Below, one piece after another: positions 1 to 6,801 of a DNA stretch of 23,006 nucleotides. How positions within the stretch are numbered: the stretch's first letter is position 1; the number at the start of each line of letters is the position of its first letter. Both the position numbers and the translations under genes were made by a program. Origin of the DNA: an uncultured Lachnospiraceae bacterium (GTDB lineage: Bacteria; Bacillota; Clostridia; Lachnospirales; Lachnospiraceae); the NCBI GenBank assembly GCA_947174985.1, contig CAMWLB010000008.1, positions 1-23,006 of the forward strand. The letters are read 5' to 3'. Under the pieces are notes generated by a model. That model searched no databases, was not told where the DNA came from, and saw only the letters and a program-made list of their open reading frames with translations.

Positions 1-498
1 TTCTACGCCAAAGCAATCAACAGTAACACTCTTCATCACCTGGTCTTCAAGAGGCCTGTCACTGTAATCGGTAGCTGTCTCAGCAATTTTATTTACCACA
101 TCCATACCTTCTATAATTTTTCCAAAAGCGGCGTAGCTGCCGTCTAAATGAGGCGCATTTTTGTGCATGATAAAGAACTGGGAGCCTGCTGAGTCGGGAG
201 CCATACTTCTTGCCATGGAGAGAACGCCCTCGGTGTGTTTTAAATTGTTTTCCACACCGTTGGAGGAAAATTCACCCTTAATGCTGTAGCCCGGGCCGCC
301 GCAGCCGGTTCCTTCAGGGTCGCCGCCCTGCAGCATAAAGCCTTTGATAACACGGTGAAAAATCAGACCGTCGTAAAAATTTTTCTGAATGAGACTGATA
401 AAATTGTTGACGGAAATCGGCGCAATGTCGGGATACAGTTCCAGTTTCATCACATCGCCGTTTTCCATGGTAATCGTCACAATAGGATTCTGAGCCAT
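1..498 (-). CDS. Peptidyl-prolyl cis-trans isomerase, cyclophilin type (3' end cut off)
   Basis: Cyclophilins catalyse cis-trans isomerisation of proline peptide bonds and assist protein folding. The visible 166 residues carry the family core: FHRVIKGFMLQGGDP with the catalytic Arg, GTGCGGPGYSIKGEF, GVLSMAR, the SQFFI substrate-pocket segment, and HLDGSYAAFGKIIEGMDVV. There is no signal peptide or lipobox, so it is predicted cytoplasmic. The ATG at 498 follows an AGGAAAGGAAG ribosome binding site at good distance. The length already matches small bacterial cyclophilins (about 170 residues), so only a few C-terminal residues are missing beyond the left edge. It is divergent from the GNAT gene starting at 570. 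Family assignment is firm; the specific paralogue is not assigned. Confidence 0.95.
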   Translation of the reverse strand, partial: MAQNPIVTITMENGDVMKLELYPDIAPISVNNFISLIQKNFYDGLIFHRVIKGFMLQGGDPEGTGCGGPGYSIKGEFSSNGVENNLKHTEGVLSMARSMAPDSAGSQFFIMHKNAPHLDGSYAAFGKIIEGMDVVNKIAETATDYSDRPLEDQVMKSVTVDCFGVE

Positions 499-569
499 AT
501 AGTACTTCCTTTCCTGTATAAATTGATTTAATATAAAGATAGTACATCATTTCAAAGGAAAATACAAGC

Positions 570-1475
570 ATGGCAGAATATAACCTAGAGGAAGTATGGA
601 TTTATAGTAGATATGGATTTGCTGCAAATTACTGTGACGAAGCAGCAGATAATGAAGAATTGACAGAGTGTGACAAGGCGTCAGAAGACAATGGTGTAAC
701 AGAGATGCAGAAATGTTTGCAAGAGGCTGGGATACGGACAGTTAGTTTAAAGAAGGCGCTTGCAGACGGTATCCTGCCAAAAGGAAATACCATTTTGGTG
801 ACGGATTGCCCGGAGATAGCAGAACATTTTGCAAAAAATAACCTGCCGGTACTGGGGATTTTGCTGCCGAAAAACGAAAATGCTCCTTTTGCAGGTGTCC
901 GTTATTTGTCGGAGGGCTGGGGCGATATAACGCCCATTTATCTGGAGCGGGTATACAGGCGGTATCGCAGCCTCCCGTGGCAGATACTGGAAACGGAGCG
1001 CTGTATCCTTCGTGAGACTACGGAGGCGGATGTGGACGCTTTTTACCGGATATATGCGGAGCCTTCTGTTACGGCGTTTATGGAAAATCTGTTTCCGGAC
1101 AGGGAGGAAGAGCTCCGTTATATGGCGGATTACCGCGAGAAGGTATATGCATTATACGGTTTTGGAATCTGGAGCGTTATATTAAAGGAGACCGGAGAAA
1201 TCATCGGCAGGGCAGGACTTGACATGCGGAGAGGCTTTGTGGAGCCGGAGCTTGGATTTGTGATTGGGGTTCCGTGGCAGAGGCAGGGGCTTGCAGAAGA
1301 AGTGTGCAGAGCCATACTGCATTATGGTGAGGAGGAATTGGGATTTACCAAGGTGCAGGCGTTGACAGAGCAGGAAAATACGGCTTCGCTGGCGCTTCTA
1401 AAAAAGCTGGGATTTGTATTTGACGGAGAATATGAAGAAATGGGAAAAAAGTATCTCCGGTATCTAAAAAAATAA
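570..1475 (+). CDS. GNAT-family N-acetyltransferase with an extra N-terminal domain
   Basis: The protein has 301 residues in two parts. From about residue 136 onward it is a RimJ/RimL-like GNAT domain: it opens with LETERCILRETTEADVDAF and contains the acetyl-CoA loop region VPWQRQGLAEEVCRAIL and the late ENTASLALLKKLGF segment that closes the fold. Such enzymes transfer acetyl from acetyl-CoA to an amine; the substrate cannot be told. The first 135 residues are not GNAT. They contain a strand-like ILVTDCPEIAEHFAKNNLPVLGIL stretch, shaped like part of a HAD or Rossmann fold but without a full HAD catalytic set. The ATG at 570 follows AAAGGAAAA. The MerR gene follows after about 70 bp and has its own promoter, so the two are probably separate units. 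Confidence 0.85.
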   Translation: MAEYNLEEVWIYSRYGFAANYCDEAADNEELTECDKASEDNGVTEMQKCLQEAGIRTVSLKKALADGILPKGNTILVTDCPEIAEHFAKNNLPVLGILLPKNENAPFAGVRYLSEGWGDITPIYLERVYRRYRSLPWQILETERCILRETTEADVDAFYRIYAEPSVTAFMENLFPDREEELRYMADYREKVYALYGFGIWSVILKETGEIIGRAGLDMRRGFVEPELGFVIGVPWQRQGLAEEVCRAILHYGEEELGFTKVQALTEQENTASLALLKKLGFVFDGEYEEMGKKYLRYLKK

Positions 1476-1488
1476 AAATATTTTGGTA

Positions 1489-1519
1489 TTGACTCTCTCG
1501 CTGCGTGACGGTTTAAGCT
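1489..1519 (+). promoter_or_regulatory. MerR-type promoter with 19-bp spacer
   Basis: A TTGACT -35 (1489-1494) and a TAAGCT -10 (1514-1519) are separated by 19 bp instead of 17. The spacer CTCTCGCTGCGTGACGGTT holds an imperfect dyad (CTC..CGCTGCGTGACGG). An over-long spacer containing a dyad is the hallmark of promoters that MerR-family activators untwist. The regulator gene begins 24 bp downstream, so autoregulation is inferred. Confidence 0.72.
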
Positions 1520-1542
1520 TGAAAATGAAAGGAGGTATCGTC

Positions 1543-2376
1543 ATGAAAACGGTAAAGGATGTGTCAAAAATGACCGGAATCAGCATAAGGACGCTGCGGT
1601 ATTATGATGAAATCGGTCTGTTAAAGCCGACAAAACTGACAGATGCGGGTTACCGTTTGTATGACAGCAGGGCGTTGGAAAAGCTGCAGGAAATTATGTT
1701 TTTCAAAGAACTGGAAATCCCGTTAGAGGATATTAAAAAAATCATGGAAAATCCACTTCTGGACAAAAAGCAGATTTTGGCGGCACAGAAATCCATGCTC
1801 GAAAAGAAGCGTAACCGTCTGGATGGTATCATTGAATTGATATCCGATGTAATGGAAGGAGTGAATACCATGAGTTTTGAAGAATTTGGAGAAAATGATG
1901 TAAAAACGATTATCAGCAAGCTGCAGCAGGAGTTGTCAGAGGAAGAATTTAATCAATTCATCGGGCAGTATGGAGGCGGCAGCATCGAGGCGTATGAGAA
2001 GCAGCTAAAGCAGGGATTGAACGACGAAAAGAACAAAGCGTCCCTGTTAAAATGGTATGGCGGTAAAGAAAAGGTTGTTGAGGGATATAAGCCGGTTCCC
2101 AATATGGAGGAGTTGAGAAAGGAATTTGATGCACTCCAAAAGGATTTTTCTGCGCATAAGGAAAATGCAGGAGATGAAACGGAACATGCCATGGTGGCAA
2201 AAATGGCAGATTTGTACAGCAAGATGCTGAACATGGACAACGCAAGAAATTTTCTGCTTGACCTTGCAAAAGAATATCTGCAGAACGGAAAACTTGCAGA
2301 AGTGCAGGACAATCAGTACGGCGAAGGCACAGCAAGGTATATGGCGGAAGCCATACAGCGGTATTATGGAATCTAA
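1543..2376 (+). CDS. MerR-family transcriptional regulator with TipAS-like effector domain
   Basis: This is a 277-residue regulator. Residues 1-70 form a classic MerR winged helix-turn-helix: TVKDVSKMTGISIRTLRYYD, then EIGLLKP and GYRLYD. A coiled coil follows (about 75-110), then a C-terminal domain of the TipAS type (SEEEFNQFIGQYGGG onward), which in TipA, Mta and SkgA relatives binds drugs or other small molecules and activates transcription. The start at 1543 is chosen over an upstream in-frame start at 1483 because it has a near-perfect AAAGGAGGT at 1528-1536 and because the longer version would translate through the promoter. It probably controls its own promoter. No drug exporter is adjacent, so the regulon is unknown. 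A terminator follows the stop codon. Confidence 0.92.
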   Translation: MKTVKDVSKMTGISIRTLRYYDEIGLLKPTKLTDAGYRLYDSRALEKLQEIMFFKELEIPLEDIKKIMENPLLDKKQILAAQKSMLEKKRNRLDGIIELISDVMEGVNTMSFEEFGENDVKTIISKLQQELSEEEFNQFIGQYGGGSIEAYEKQLKQGLNDEKNKASLLKWYGGKEKVVEGYKPVPNMEELRKEFDALQKDFSAHKENAGDETEHAMVAKMADLYSKMLNMDNARNFLLDLAKEYLQNGKLAEVQDNQYGEGTARYMAEAIQRYYGI

Positions 2377-2380
2377 AAGC

Positions 2381-2412
2381 AGAAGGCGCCCCGTATAAAA
2401 GGGGCGTCTTCT
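2381..2412. terminator. Bidirectional intrinsic terminator between merR and amt
   Basis: AGAAGGCGCCCC (2381-2392) pairs with GGGGCGTCTTCT (2401-2412), a 12-bp stem with one G-U-type pair and an 8-nt loop. It lies between two convergent genes. The minus-strand side runs into GCTTTTAG and the plus-strand side into CTTATATC, so it may serve both directions. Confidence 0.8.
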
Positions 2413-2447
2413 TATATCATATAAATTAGGGAAAGATAAAAGCAATT

Positions 2448-4190
2448 TTACTCTACATCCTGCAGGGCGGCAAAATCTTCTTCACCGGTGCGGACCTTAA
2501 TAACTCTGTCTACGTTGTATACAAAAATCTTGCCGTCGCCGATGTGTCCCGTGTAGAGAGCAGCCTTCGCCGCATCGACAACTGCGTCAACAGGAATTTT
2601 GCTGACAACAACCTCAATTTTAACCTTGGGCAGAAGCGTGGCATCCAATTCGACACCGCGGTACATCTCGCCCGCGCCTTTCTGAACGCCGCAGCCCATT
2701 ACCTGTGTCACGGTCATGCCGGTTACGCCCAAGTCGTTGAGGGCTCTCTTGACATGCTCATACCGCGCAAGCTTTGCCACAATGACAACCTTGTACATGC
2801 CGCTGGAAACAGGCGCCTGCACTACTTTTACAGCGGCGTCCTTCTGCGCCTTGGAAGCAGCGGCAAAATTCTCTTCGCCCAAATCGGTGTTTTCATTTAC
2901 TTCCATTGTCATGGTGTTGGCGATATCCATAATGCTGAAGCCTGCATATGCGGAGGTCAGACCATGCTCACAGGAATCCAGTCCGACAATTTCCTCTTCC
3001 TCAGAAACGCGCAAACCGAAGATAGCCTTAATAATGAAAAATGTAATGGTAATGGTAACGGCAGTCCATGCGGCAACTGCTGCAAAGCCGAGAAGCTGCA
3101 GGCCGAGCTGTTTAAAGCCGCCGCCATAGAAAAGACCCACGACACTGTCATTGTCGGGTGCAGAGGTAGTGGCAAACAGACCCGTTGCAATCGTACCCCA
3201 AATGCCATTTAAGCAGTGAACCGCGACCGCGCCCACGGGGTCGTCAATATGTAATTTATAATCCAGCAGCCATACGCCAAATACGACAAGGAGACCGGAA
3301 ACGGCACCAATAATCAGTGCGCCCGTCACGTCGGTTACATCACAGGGAGCGGTAATGGCAACCAGACCTGCCAGAGAAGCATTTAAACACATAGAAACAT
3401 CAGGCTTGCCATATTTTATCCATGTGAAAATCATACATACCACGGTGGCGATGGCGGGAGCAATGGTGGTGGTTACAAACACGGAGCCGAGCTGCTCTAC
3501 GCTGGTACATGCCGCGCCGTTAAAGCCATACCAGCCGAGCCATAAGATAAACACACCGAGGCAGCCGATGGTAAGGTTGTGACCGGGGAAAGCGTTTACC
3601 TTGGTAATTTTTCCGTTCTTATCCTTTGTAAATTTGCCGAGACGGGGGCCTAATATTTTAGCGCCGATTAATGCGGAAATACCGCCCACCATATGAATCG
3701 CGCAGGAACCTGCAAAGTCGTGGAAGCCGAGCTGTGCCAGCCAGCCGCCGCCCCATATCCAGTGCGCTTCAATGGGATAAATCAGTGCGGAGATCACTGC
3801 AGAGTAAACACAATAGGATAAAAATTTGGTTCTTTCTGCCATCGCGCCGGAAACAATGGTTGCGGTGGTTGCACAGAACACCAGATTGAACACAAAGTTC
3901 GACCAGTCAAAATCTGCATAGGTAGTAAAAATGTCAAATCCGGGCTTTCCGAAAAAGCCGAGAAAATCCTCACCAAGCAGCAGTCCAAAACCAATCAGGA
4001 TAAAAACAACCGTACCAATACAGAAATCCATCAGGTTTTTCATCAAAATATTGCCGGCGTTTTTGGCACGCGTAAAGCCGGTTTCCACCATGGCAAATCC
4101 CGCCTGCATCCAAAATACCAGTGCGGCGCCTATCAGAAACCAGACGCCGAAAATTTCGCCGTTTACAGCACTCATCAATTCTTCTGTCAT
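2448..4190 (-). CDS. amtB: Ammonium transporter fused to a C-terminal PII (GlnB/GlnK) domain
   Basis: This is a 580-residue fusion. Residues 1-410 are an Amt/MEP/Rh ammonium channel with about 11 membrane segments, including FWMQAGFAMVETGFTRAKN, the IYPIEAHWIWGGGWL pore region and the pore-histidine segment DDPVGAVAVHCLNGIWG. The usual Amt tail (RVSEEEEIVGLD..EHGLTSAY) is intact, followed by a linker of about 60 residues. From about 465 to the end is a complete PII protein: GVTGMTVTQVMGCGVQKG, the T-loop with the Tyr51-equivalent in GEMYRGVEL, LPKVKIEVVV, the GHIGDGKIFVYNVDRV nucleotide loop and KVRTGEEDF. Normally GlnK is separate and plugs the channel when nitrogen is ample; here sensor and channel form one chain. 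The ATG at 4190 has AGGAGG 7 nt upstream. The leader is highly structured. Confidence 0.96.
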   Translation of the reverse strand: MTEELMSAVNGEIFGVWFLIGAALVFWMQAGFAMVETGFTRAKNAGNILMKNLMDFCIGTVVFILIGFGLLLGEDFLGFFGKPGFDIFTTYADFDWSNFVFNLVFCATTATIVSGAMAERTKFLSYCVYSAVISALIYPIEAHWIWGGGWLAQLGFHDFAGSCAIHMVGGISALIGAKILGPRLGKFTKDKNGKITKVNAFPGHNLTIGCLGVFILWLGWYGFNGAACTSVEQLGSVFVTTTIAPAIATVVCMIFTWIKYGKPDVSMCLNASLAGLVAITAPCDVTDVTGALIIGAVSGLLVVFGVWLLDYKLHIDDPVGAVAVHCLNGIWGTIATGLFATTSAPDNDSVVGLFYGGGFKQLGLQLLGFAAVAAWTAVTITITFFIIKAIFGLRVSEEEEIVGLDSCEHGLTSAYAGFSIMDIANTMTMEVNENTDLGEENFAAASKAQKDAAVKVVQAPVSSGMYKVVIVAKLARYEHVKRALNDLGVTGMTVTQVMGCGVQKGAGEMYRGVELDATLLPKVKIEVVVSKIPVDAVVDAAKAALYTGHIGDGKIFVYNVDRVIKVRTGEEDFAALQDVE

Positions 4191-4213
4191 AATTTTTCCT
4201 CCTCATATTGCCG

Positions 4214-4256
4214 TTTATTCCGTAAAAAGGCGGTGGAAGCCTTTTTACGGAATAAA
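4214..4256 (-). promoter_or_regulatory. Amt leader hairpin 3 (perfect 18-bp stem)
   Basis: Arms 4214-4231 and 4239-4256 are perfect 18-bp complements around a 7-nt loop (GGTGGAA on the + strand, TTCCACC in the amt transcript). It ends 10 nt before the amt Shine-Dalgarno. No U tract follows in the amt direction, so it is not a simple terminator there. Its 5' arm overlaps the U-rich tail of hairpin 2, so folding of the two could be coupled. Confidence 0.75.
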
Positions 4257-4299
4257 AGAAGGCGATAGTGCGGAGCCGGATTCTCCGCATTATCGCCTT
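4249..4299 (-). terminator. Amt leader hairpin 2 (terminator-like attenuator candidate)
   Basis: In the amt-sense RNA a 17-bp stem (arms 4283-4299 and 4259-4275, one A-C mismatch) with a 7-nt loop is followed directly by CTTTTATT (read after the GCCTT arm end). This is a strong intrinsic-terminator shape lying between the consensus promoter near 4412-4439 and the amt start codon. Read-through would have to be controlled or incomplete for amt to be expressed from that promoter. Confidence 0.65.
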
Positions 4300-4360
4300 T
4301 GATAATTGATTGTTTTCAATCTTCCCGTCATGTCTGCTATGCATCGCAGGCACTTTACAC

Positions 4361-4396
4361 AAAATAAAAAGCGTTCTACTTCCACCGTAGAAACGC
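4361..4396 (-). terminator. Hairpin 1: terminator after the GNAT gene and first amt leader hairpin
   Basis: In the minus-strand RNA GCGTTTCTAC (4396-4387) pairs with GTAGAACGC (4379-4371), with one bulged T and the 7-nt loop GGTGGAA, followed by TTTTTATTTT (4370-4361). The simplest role is terminator for the GNAT gene ending at 4436. However, the perfect promoter at 4412-4439 lies upstream of it, so RNAs from that promoter also meet this hairpin about 10 nt after starting. Confidence 0.7.
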
Positions 4397-4411
4397 CTTT
4401 GTTCGTACTTC

Positions 4412-4439
4412 ATTATACTCAGATAAAAAAATTTGTCAA
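4412..4439 (-). promoter_or_regulatory. Consensus sigma-A promoter upstream of amt
   Basis: On the minus strand TTGACA (4439-4434) and TATAAT (4417-4412) are perfect consensus hexamers with a 16-bp spacer. The -35 box overlaps the TGA stop codon of the upstream GNAT gene. The predicted start near 4405 gives a leader of about 215 nt before amt. Confidence 0.78.
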
Positions 4440-4960
4440 ACGGTTTTTTTATAAAAATTGTAAATTTCTTCTTTTTCGTCGTTGATATCCCTATAGTTCT
4501 TTGTCTCTGTCAGGGAAAAACCGGCCCGTTCAATTACCTTGCAGGAGGGTACATTTTTTGTTTGTACAGTTGCAATGATTTCAGGGTAAGGATAATTTTG
4601 TAAAAAATAATCTGCATAGGCGCGTGCAGCTTCTGCGGCATACCCTTTTCGGCGATAATTGCTCCCGATAAAATAAGTGATTCCCGTTTTATCCAAATCT
4701 TCATAGTAGGAGCAGCCAACGGAACCGATTACCTGCCCGCTTTCTTTTTCTATTATCGCATACGCCAGATATTCCTGACGCGGATTGTTTTCTTTATCCA
4801 ACTGTATTGCCTCTTTAAGCCAGCTTCCCATCCATTCCTGACAGTCGGAGCAATCGCCAAATATTTCATGCAGGCTTCCGTCCGATGCCATTTTGATATA
4901 TGCTGTTTCATCCTCCGGCAGCAGGCTTCGGATAATAAGCCGTTTGGTTTCCAGTCTCAT
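4436..4960 (-). CDS. GNAT-family N-acetyltransferase (RimJ/RimL-like)
   Basis: The 174-residue protein begins MRLETKRLIIRSLLPEDETA, the typical RimJ/RimL-type entry strand. It continues with QVIGSVGCSYYEDLDKTGITYFIG, the acetyl-CoA-binding loop YRRKGYAAEAARAYADYF, and closes with NVPSCKVIERAGF. The substrate is unknown; relatives acetylate ribosomal proteins, amino acids or antibiotics. The open frame extends far upstream, but the ATG at 4960 is preferred because it has GGAAAGGA at the right distance and is where GNAT homology begins. An extended -10 (TGCTATACT, 5016-5024 on the minus strand) probably drives it, divergent from the aldo/keto reductase. Confidence 0.9.
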   Translation of the reverse strand: MRLETKRLIIRSLLPEDETAYIKMASDGSLHEIFGDCSDCQEWMGSWLKEAIQLDKENNPRQEYLAYAIIEKESGQVIGSVGCSYYEDLDKTGITYFIGSNYRRKGYAAEAARAYADYFLQNYPYPEIIATVQTKNVPSCKVIERAGFSLTETKNYRDINDEKEEIYNFYKKTV

Positions 4961-5015
4961 GCTGTTGTCCTTTCCGGTATAGTGCGTTTTTCCTTTGCAT
5001 TGGTATAACACAGCC

Positions 5016-5024
5016 AGTATAGCA
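5016..5024 (-). promoter_or_regulatory. Extended -10 promoter element for the GNAT gene
   Basis: Minus-strand TGCTATACT is an extended -10 with a 5/6 hexamer. No good -35 is visible at 16-18 bp, which extended -10 promoters can tolerate. It lies 56 bp upstream of the start codon. Confidence 0.5.
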
Positions 5025-5107
5025 TAAAACGGTGGGGAAAAGTAGCGGAAACTGACTGAAAGTATGGAAAAGATAAGAGAGATTTGATGGATTGTGCAAG
5101 AGCAATA

Positions 5108-5116
5108 TGGTATACT
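5108..5116 (+). promoter_or_regulatory. Extended -10 promoter element for the aldo/keto reductase operon
   Basis: TGGTATACT is an extended -10 element 63 bp upstream of the ATG at 5180. No convincing -35 is placed at 16-18 bp. The same TGGTATACT element recurs at 8081-8089 before the restriction operon. Confidence 0.55.
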
Positions 5117-5179
5117 AAAAATATTCATGATACATAAAACAGGATTGCAGATATATATGACAAAACAGGAGGGTTCTAT

Positions 5180-6196
5180 ATGAATTACGCAGGACATGAA
5201 CACTATACAGCGGCGGAAAATCGCTATGAAACAATGAAATACAACCGCTGCGGCAGGAGCGGTCTGAAGCTGCCGGCGGTTTCCCTGGGACTGTGGCACA
5301 ATTTCGGAAGCAATGCAGATTTTGACAATATGACTGCCATGTGTCACACTGCCTTTGACAATGGTATTACGCATTTTGATTTGGCTAACAATTACGGTCC
5401 CATAGCGGGGGCGGCAGAGGAGAATTTCGGAAGAATTTTGAAGAAAGGGATGGGGCAGTATCGGGACGAGATGGTGATTTCCACCAAAGCCGGCTATGAT
5501 ATGTGGCAGGGACCTTATGGGAATTTTGGAAGCAAAAAATATCTTGTTGCAAGCCTGGACCAAAGCCTTAGAAGGATGGGGTTAGAATACGTGGATATCT
5601 TTTATCACCACAGACCGGACCCTGAAACGCCCTTGGAAGAAACCATGTTGGCGCTGGACGGTATTGTGAGAAGCGGTAAGGCGCTCTATGTCGGGATATC
5701 CAATTATAACAAGGAGCAGACAGAAGAAGCGGCAAAGATTTTAAAGGAGCTTAGGACGCCCTTTATCATCAACCAGCGCAGATACTCCATGCTGGACCGC
5801 AGTATTGAAAAGGACGGACTGAAATCCTATGCGGCAAAGAACGGCATTGGCATTATCGCGTTCTGTCCGTTGGAGCAGGGGCTTCTCACAGACAAGTACC
5901 TGCACGGAATCCCTAATGACAGCCGTGTCAGAACGGACGGCAGATTTTTACAGGAGAGTGCGATAACAGAAGAAAAAATAAAGCAGATACAGGCGTTGCA
6001 TGATTTGGCGGCGGCGAGAGGAGAAACGTTGGCGCAGATGGCGCTGTCGTGGATTTTACGGGATGGCGAGGTTACGAGCGTGCTGATTGGCGCGTCCCGC
6101 CCTTCCCAGATAGTGGACAATGTAGGCATTGTAAAAGGCGCGGGATTTACCGAGGAAGAACTGCGTGAAATCGACAGAATTACGATAGGCGCATAA
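5180..6196 (+). CDS. Aldo/keto reductase, YghZ/Gpr-like (L-glyceraldehyde 3-phosphate reductase family)
   Basis: The 338-residue protein is a TIM-barrel NAD(P)H-dependent reductase closely resembling the AKR14/YghZ group. Telling segments are KLPAVSLGLWHNFG, THFDLANNYGP, EENFGRIL, STKAGYDMW.GPYG, SLDQSLRRMGLEYVDIFYHH and SVLIGASRPSQI. The catalytic tetrad is visible: Asp67, Tyr72, Lys103 and His144. E. coli YghZ reduces L-glyceraldehyde 3-phosphate and also methylglyoxal, so a carbonyl-detoxification role is plausible. The ATG at 5180 has AGGAGGG upstream; the first 19 residues extend slightly before the conserved MKYNRCGRSGLKLP start, so an internal ATG is possible but lacks a good site. The glycosylase gene follows after 14 nt, in one likely transcript. 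Confidence 0.92.
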   Translation: MNYAGHEHYTAAENRYETMKYNRCGRSGLKLPAVSLGLWHNFGSNADFDNMTAMCHTAFDNGITHFDLANNYGPIAGAAEENFGRILKKGMGQYRDEMVISTKAGYDMWQGPYGNFGSKKYLVASLDQSLRRMGLEYVDIFYHHRPDPETPLEETMLALDGIVRSGKALYVGISNYNKEQTEEAAKILKELRTPFIINQRRYSMLDRSIEKDGLKSYAAKNGIGIIAFCPLEQGLLTDKYLHGIPNDSRVRTDGRFLQESAITEEKIKQIQALHDLAAARGETLAQMALSWILRDGEVTSVLIGASRPSQIVDNVGIVKGAGFTEEELREIDRITIGA

Positions 6197-6210
6197 CAAA
6201 GGAGAAGGTC

Positions 6211-6801
6211 ATGGAAAGATGTGGTTGGTGTCTTGACGGCGGGATTTTGCAAAAATATCATGATGAGGAATGGGGCAATCCGCTGCATGACGATAAAAAG
6301 CATTTTGAATATTTACTGATGGAAGCCATGCAATGCGGTCTGAACTGGACGATGATGCTGAAAAAACGGGAAGTATTCAGAAAATGTTTTGAGGCGTTTG
6401 ACTATCAGCGCATTGCCGATTATACCGAGAAAGACATTGAAAGAATCATGAACACGGAGGGCATGATAAAATCAAGAGGAAAGATTTCCGCCATCATCAG
6501 CAATGCAAAATGTTTTCTGAAGGTGATAGAAGAATTCGGGAGCTTTGACCATTATATATGGTCTTTTTCGGATTATCATACGTTTGTCTATGCCAAACAC
6601 CAGCAGGGACAAGGGGAGGTACGAAATGAACTGTCAGACCGTTTGAGCCGCGACATGAAAAAGCGGGGCTTTAAATATCTGGGTTCCATTACGATATTTT
6701 CCCACCTGCAGGCGTGTGGAATCATCAATGACCATGCATGTAACTGTTTCAAATATGAGAAATTGATAAAGGACGGGAATGTCAAATATATTTATGAGTG
6801 A
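6211..6801 (+). CDS. tag: DNA-3-methyladenine glycosylase I
   Basis: Tag excises 3-methyladenine from alkylated DNA and starts base excision repair. The 196-residue protein matches E. coli Tag closely: MERCGWC, YHDEEWGNPLHDDKKHFE, EAMQCGLNWTMMLKKRE, RGKISAIISNAK, KKRGFKYLGSITIFSHLQAC and NDHACNC. All zinc ligands are in place (Cys4, His17, His175, Cys179), as are the base-pocket Glu38 and Trp46. The start follows AAAGGAGAAGG. It sits 14 nt after the aldo/keto reductase and its last 23 nt overlap the next GNAT gene, showing a coupled operon. The grouping suggests defence against reactive carbonyls and alkylating agents, an inference from context. Confidence 0.95.
   Translation: MERCGWCLDGGILQKYHDEEWGNPLHDDKKHFEYLLMEAMQCGLNWTMMLKKREVFRKCFEAFDYQRIADYTEKDIERIMNTEGMIKSRGKISAIISNAKCFLKVIEEFGSFDHYIWSFSDYHTFVYAKHQQGQGEVRNELSDRLSRDMKKRGFKYLGSITIFSHLQACGIINDHACNCFKYEKLIKDGNVKYIYE

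Noticed and set aside
1483..1542. Upstream in-frame start for the MerR regulator
   Set aside because: It would translate through the TTGACT/TAAGCT promoter and lacks a ribosome binding site; the MerR domain begins right at 1543 after AAAGGAGGT.
2544..3212. 222-codon open frame antisense to the amt-PII gene
   Set aside because: It is a codon-bias shadow of the amt gene with no ribosome binding site and a composition unlike a real protein.
4191..4410. ANTAR-target or T-box leader upstream of amt
   Set aside because: No paired hexaloops with the A1/G4 pattern and no T-box bulge or specifier stem were found; loops are 7 nt.
4961..5563. Long N-terminal extension of the minus-strand GNAT frame up to 5563
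   Set aside because: The extra 201 residues have no GNAT homology, overlap the aldo/keto reductase gene and cross its promoter; the ATG at 4960 has the good ribosome binding site.
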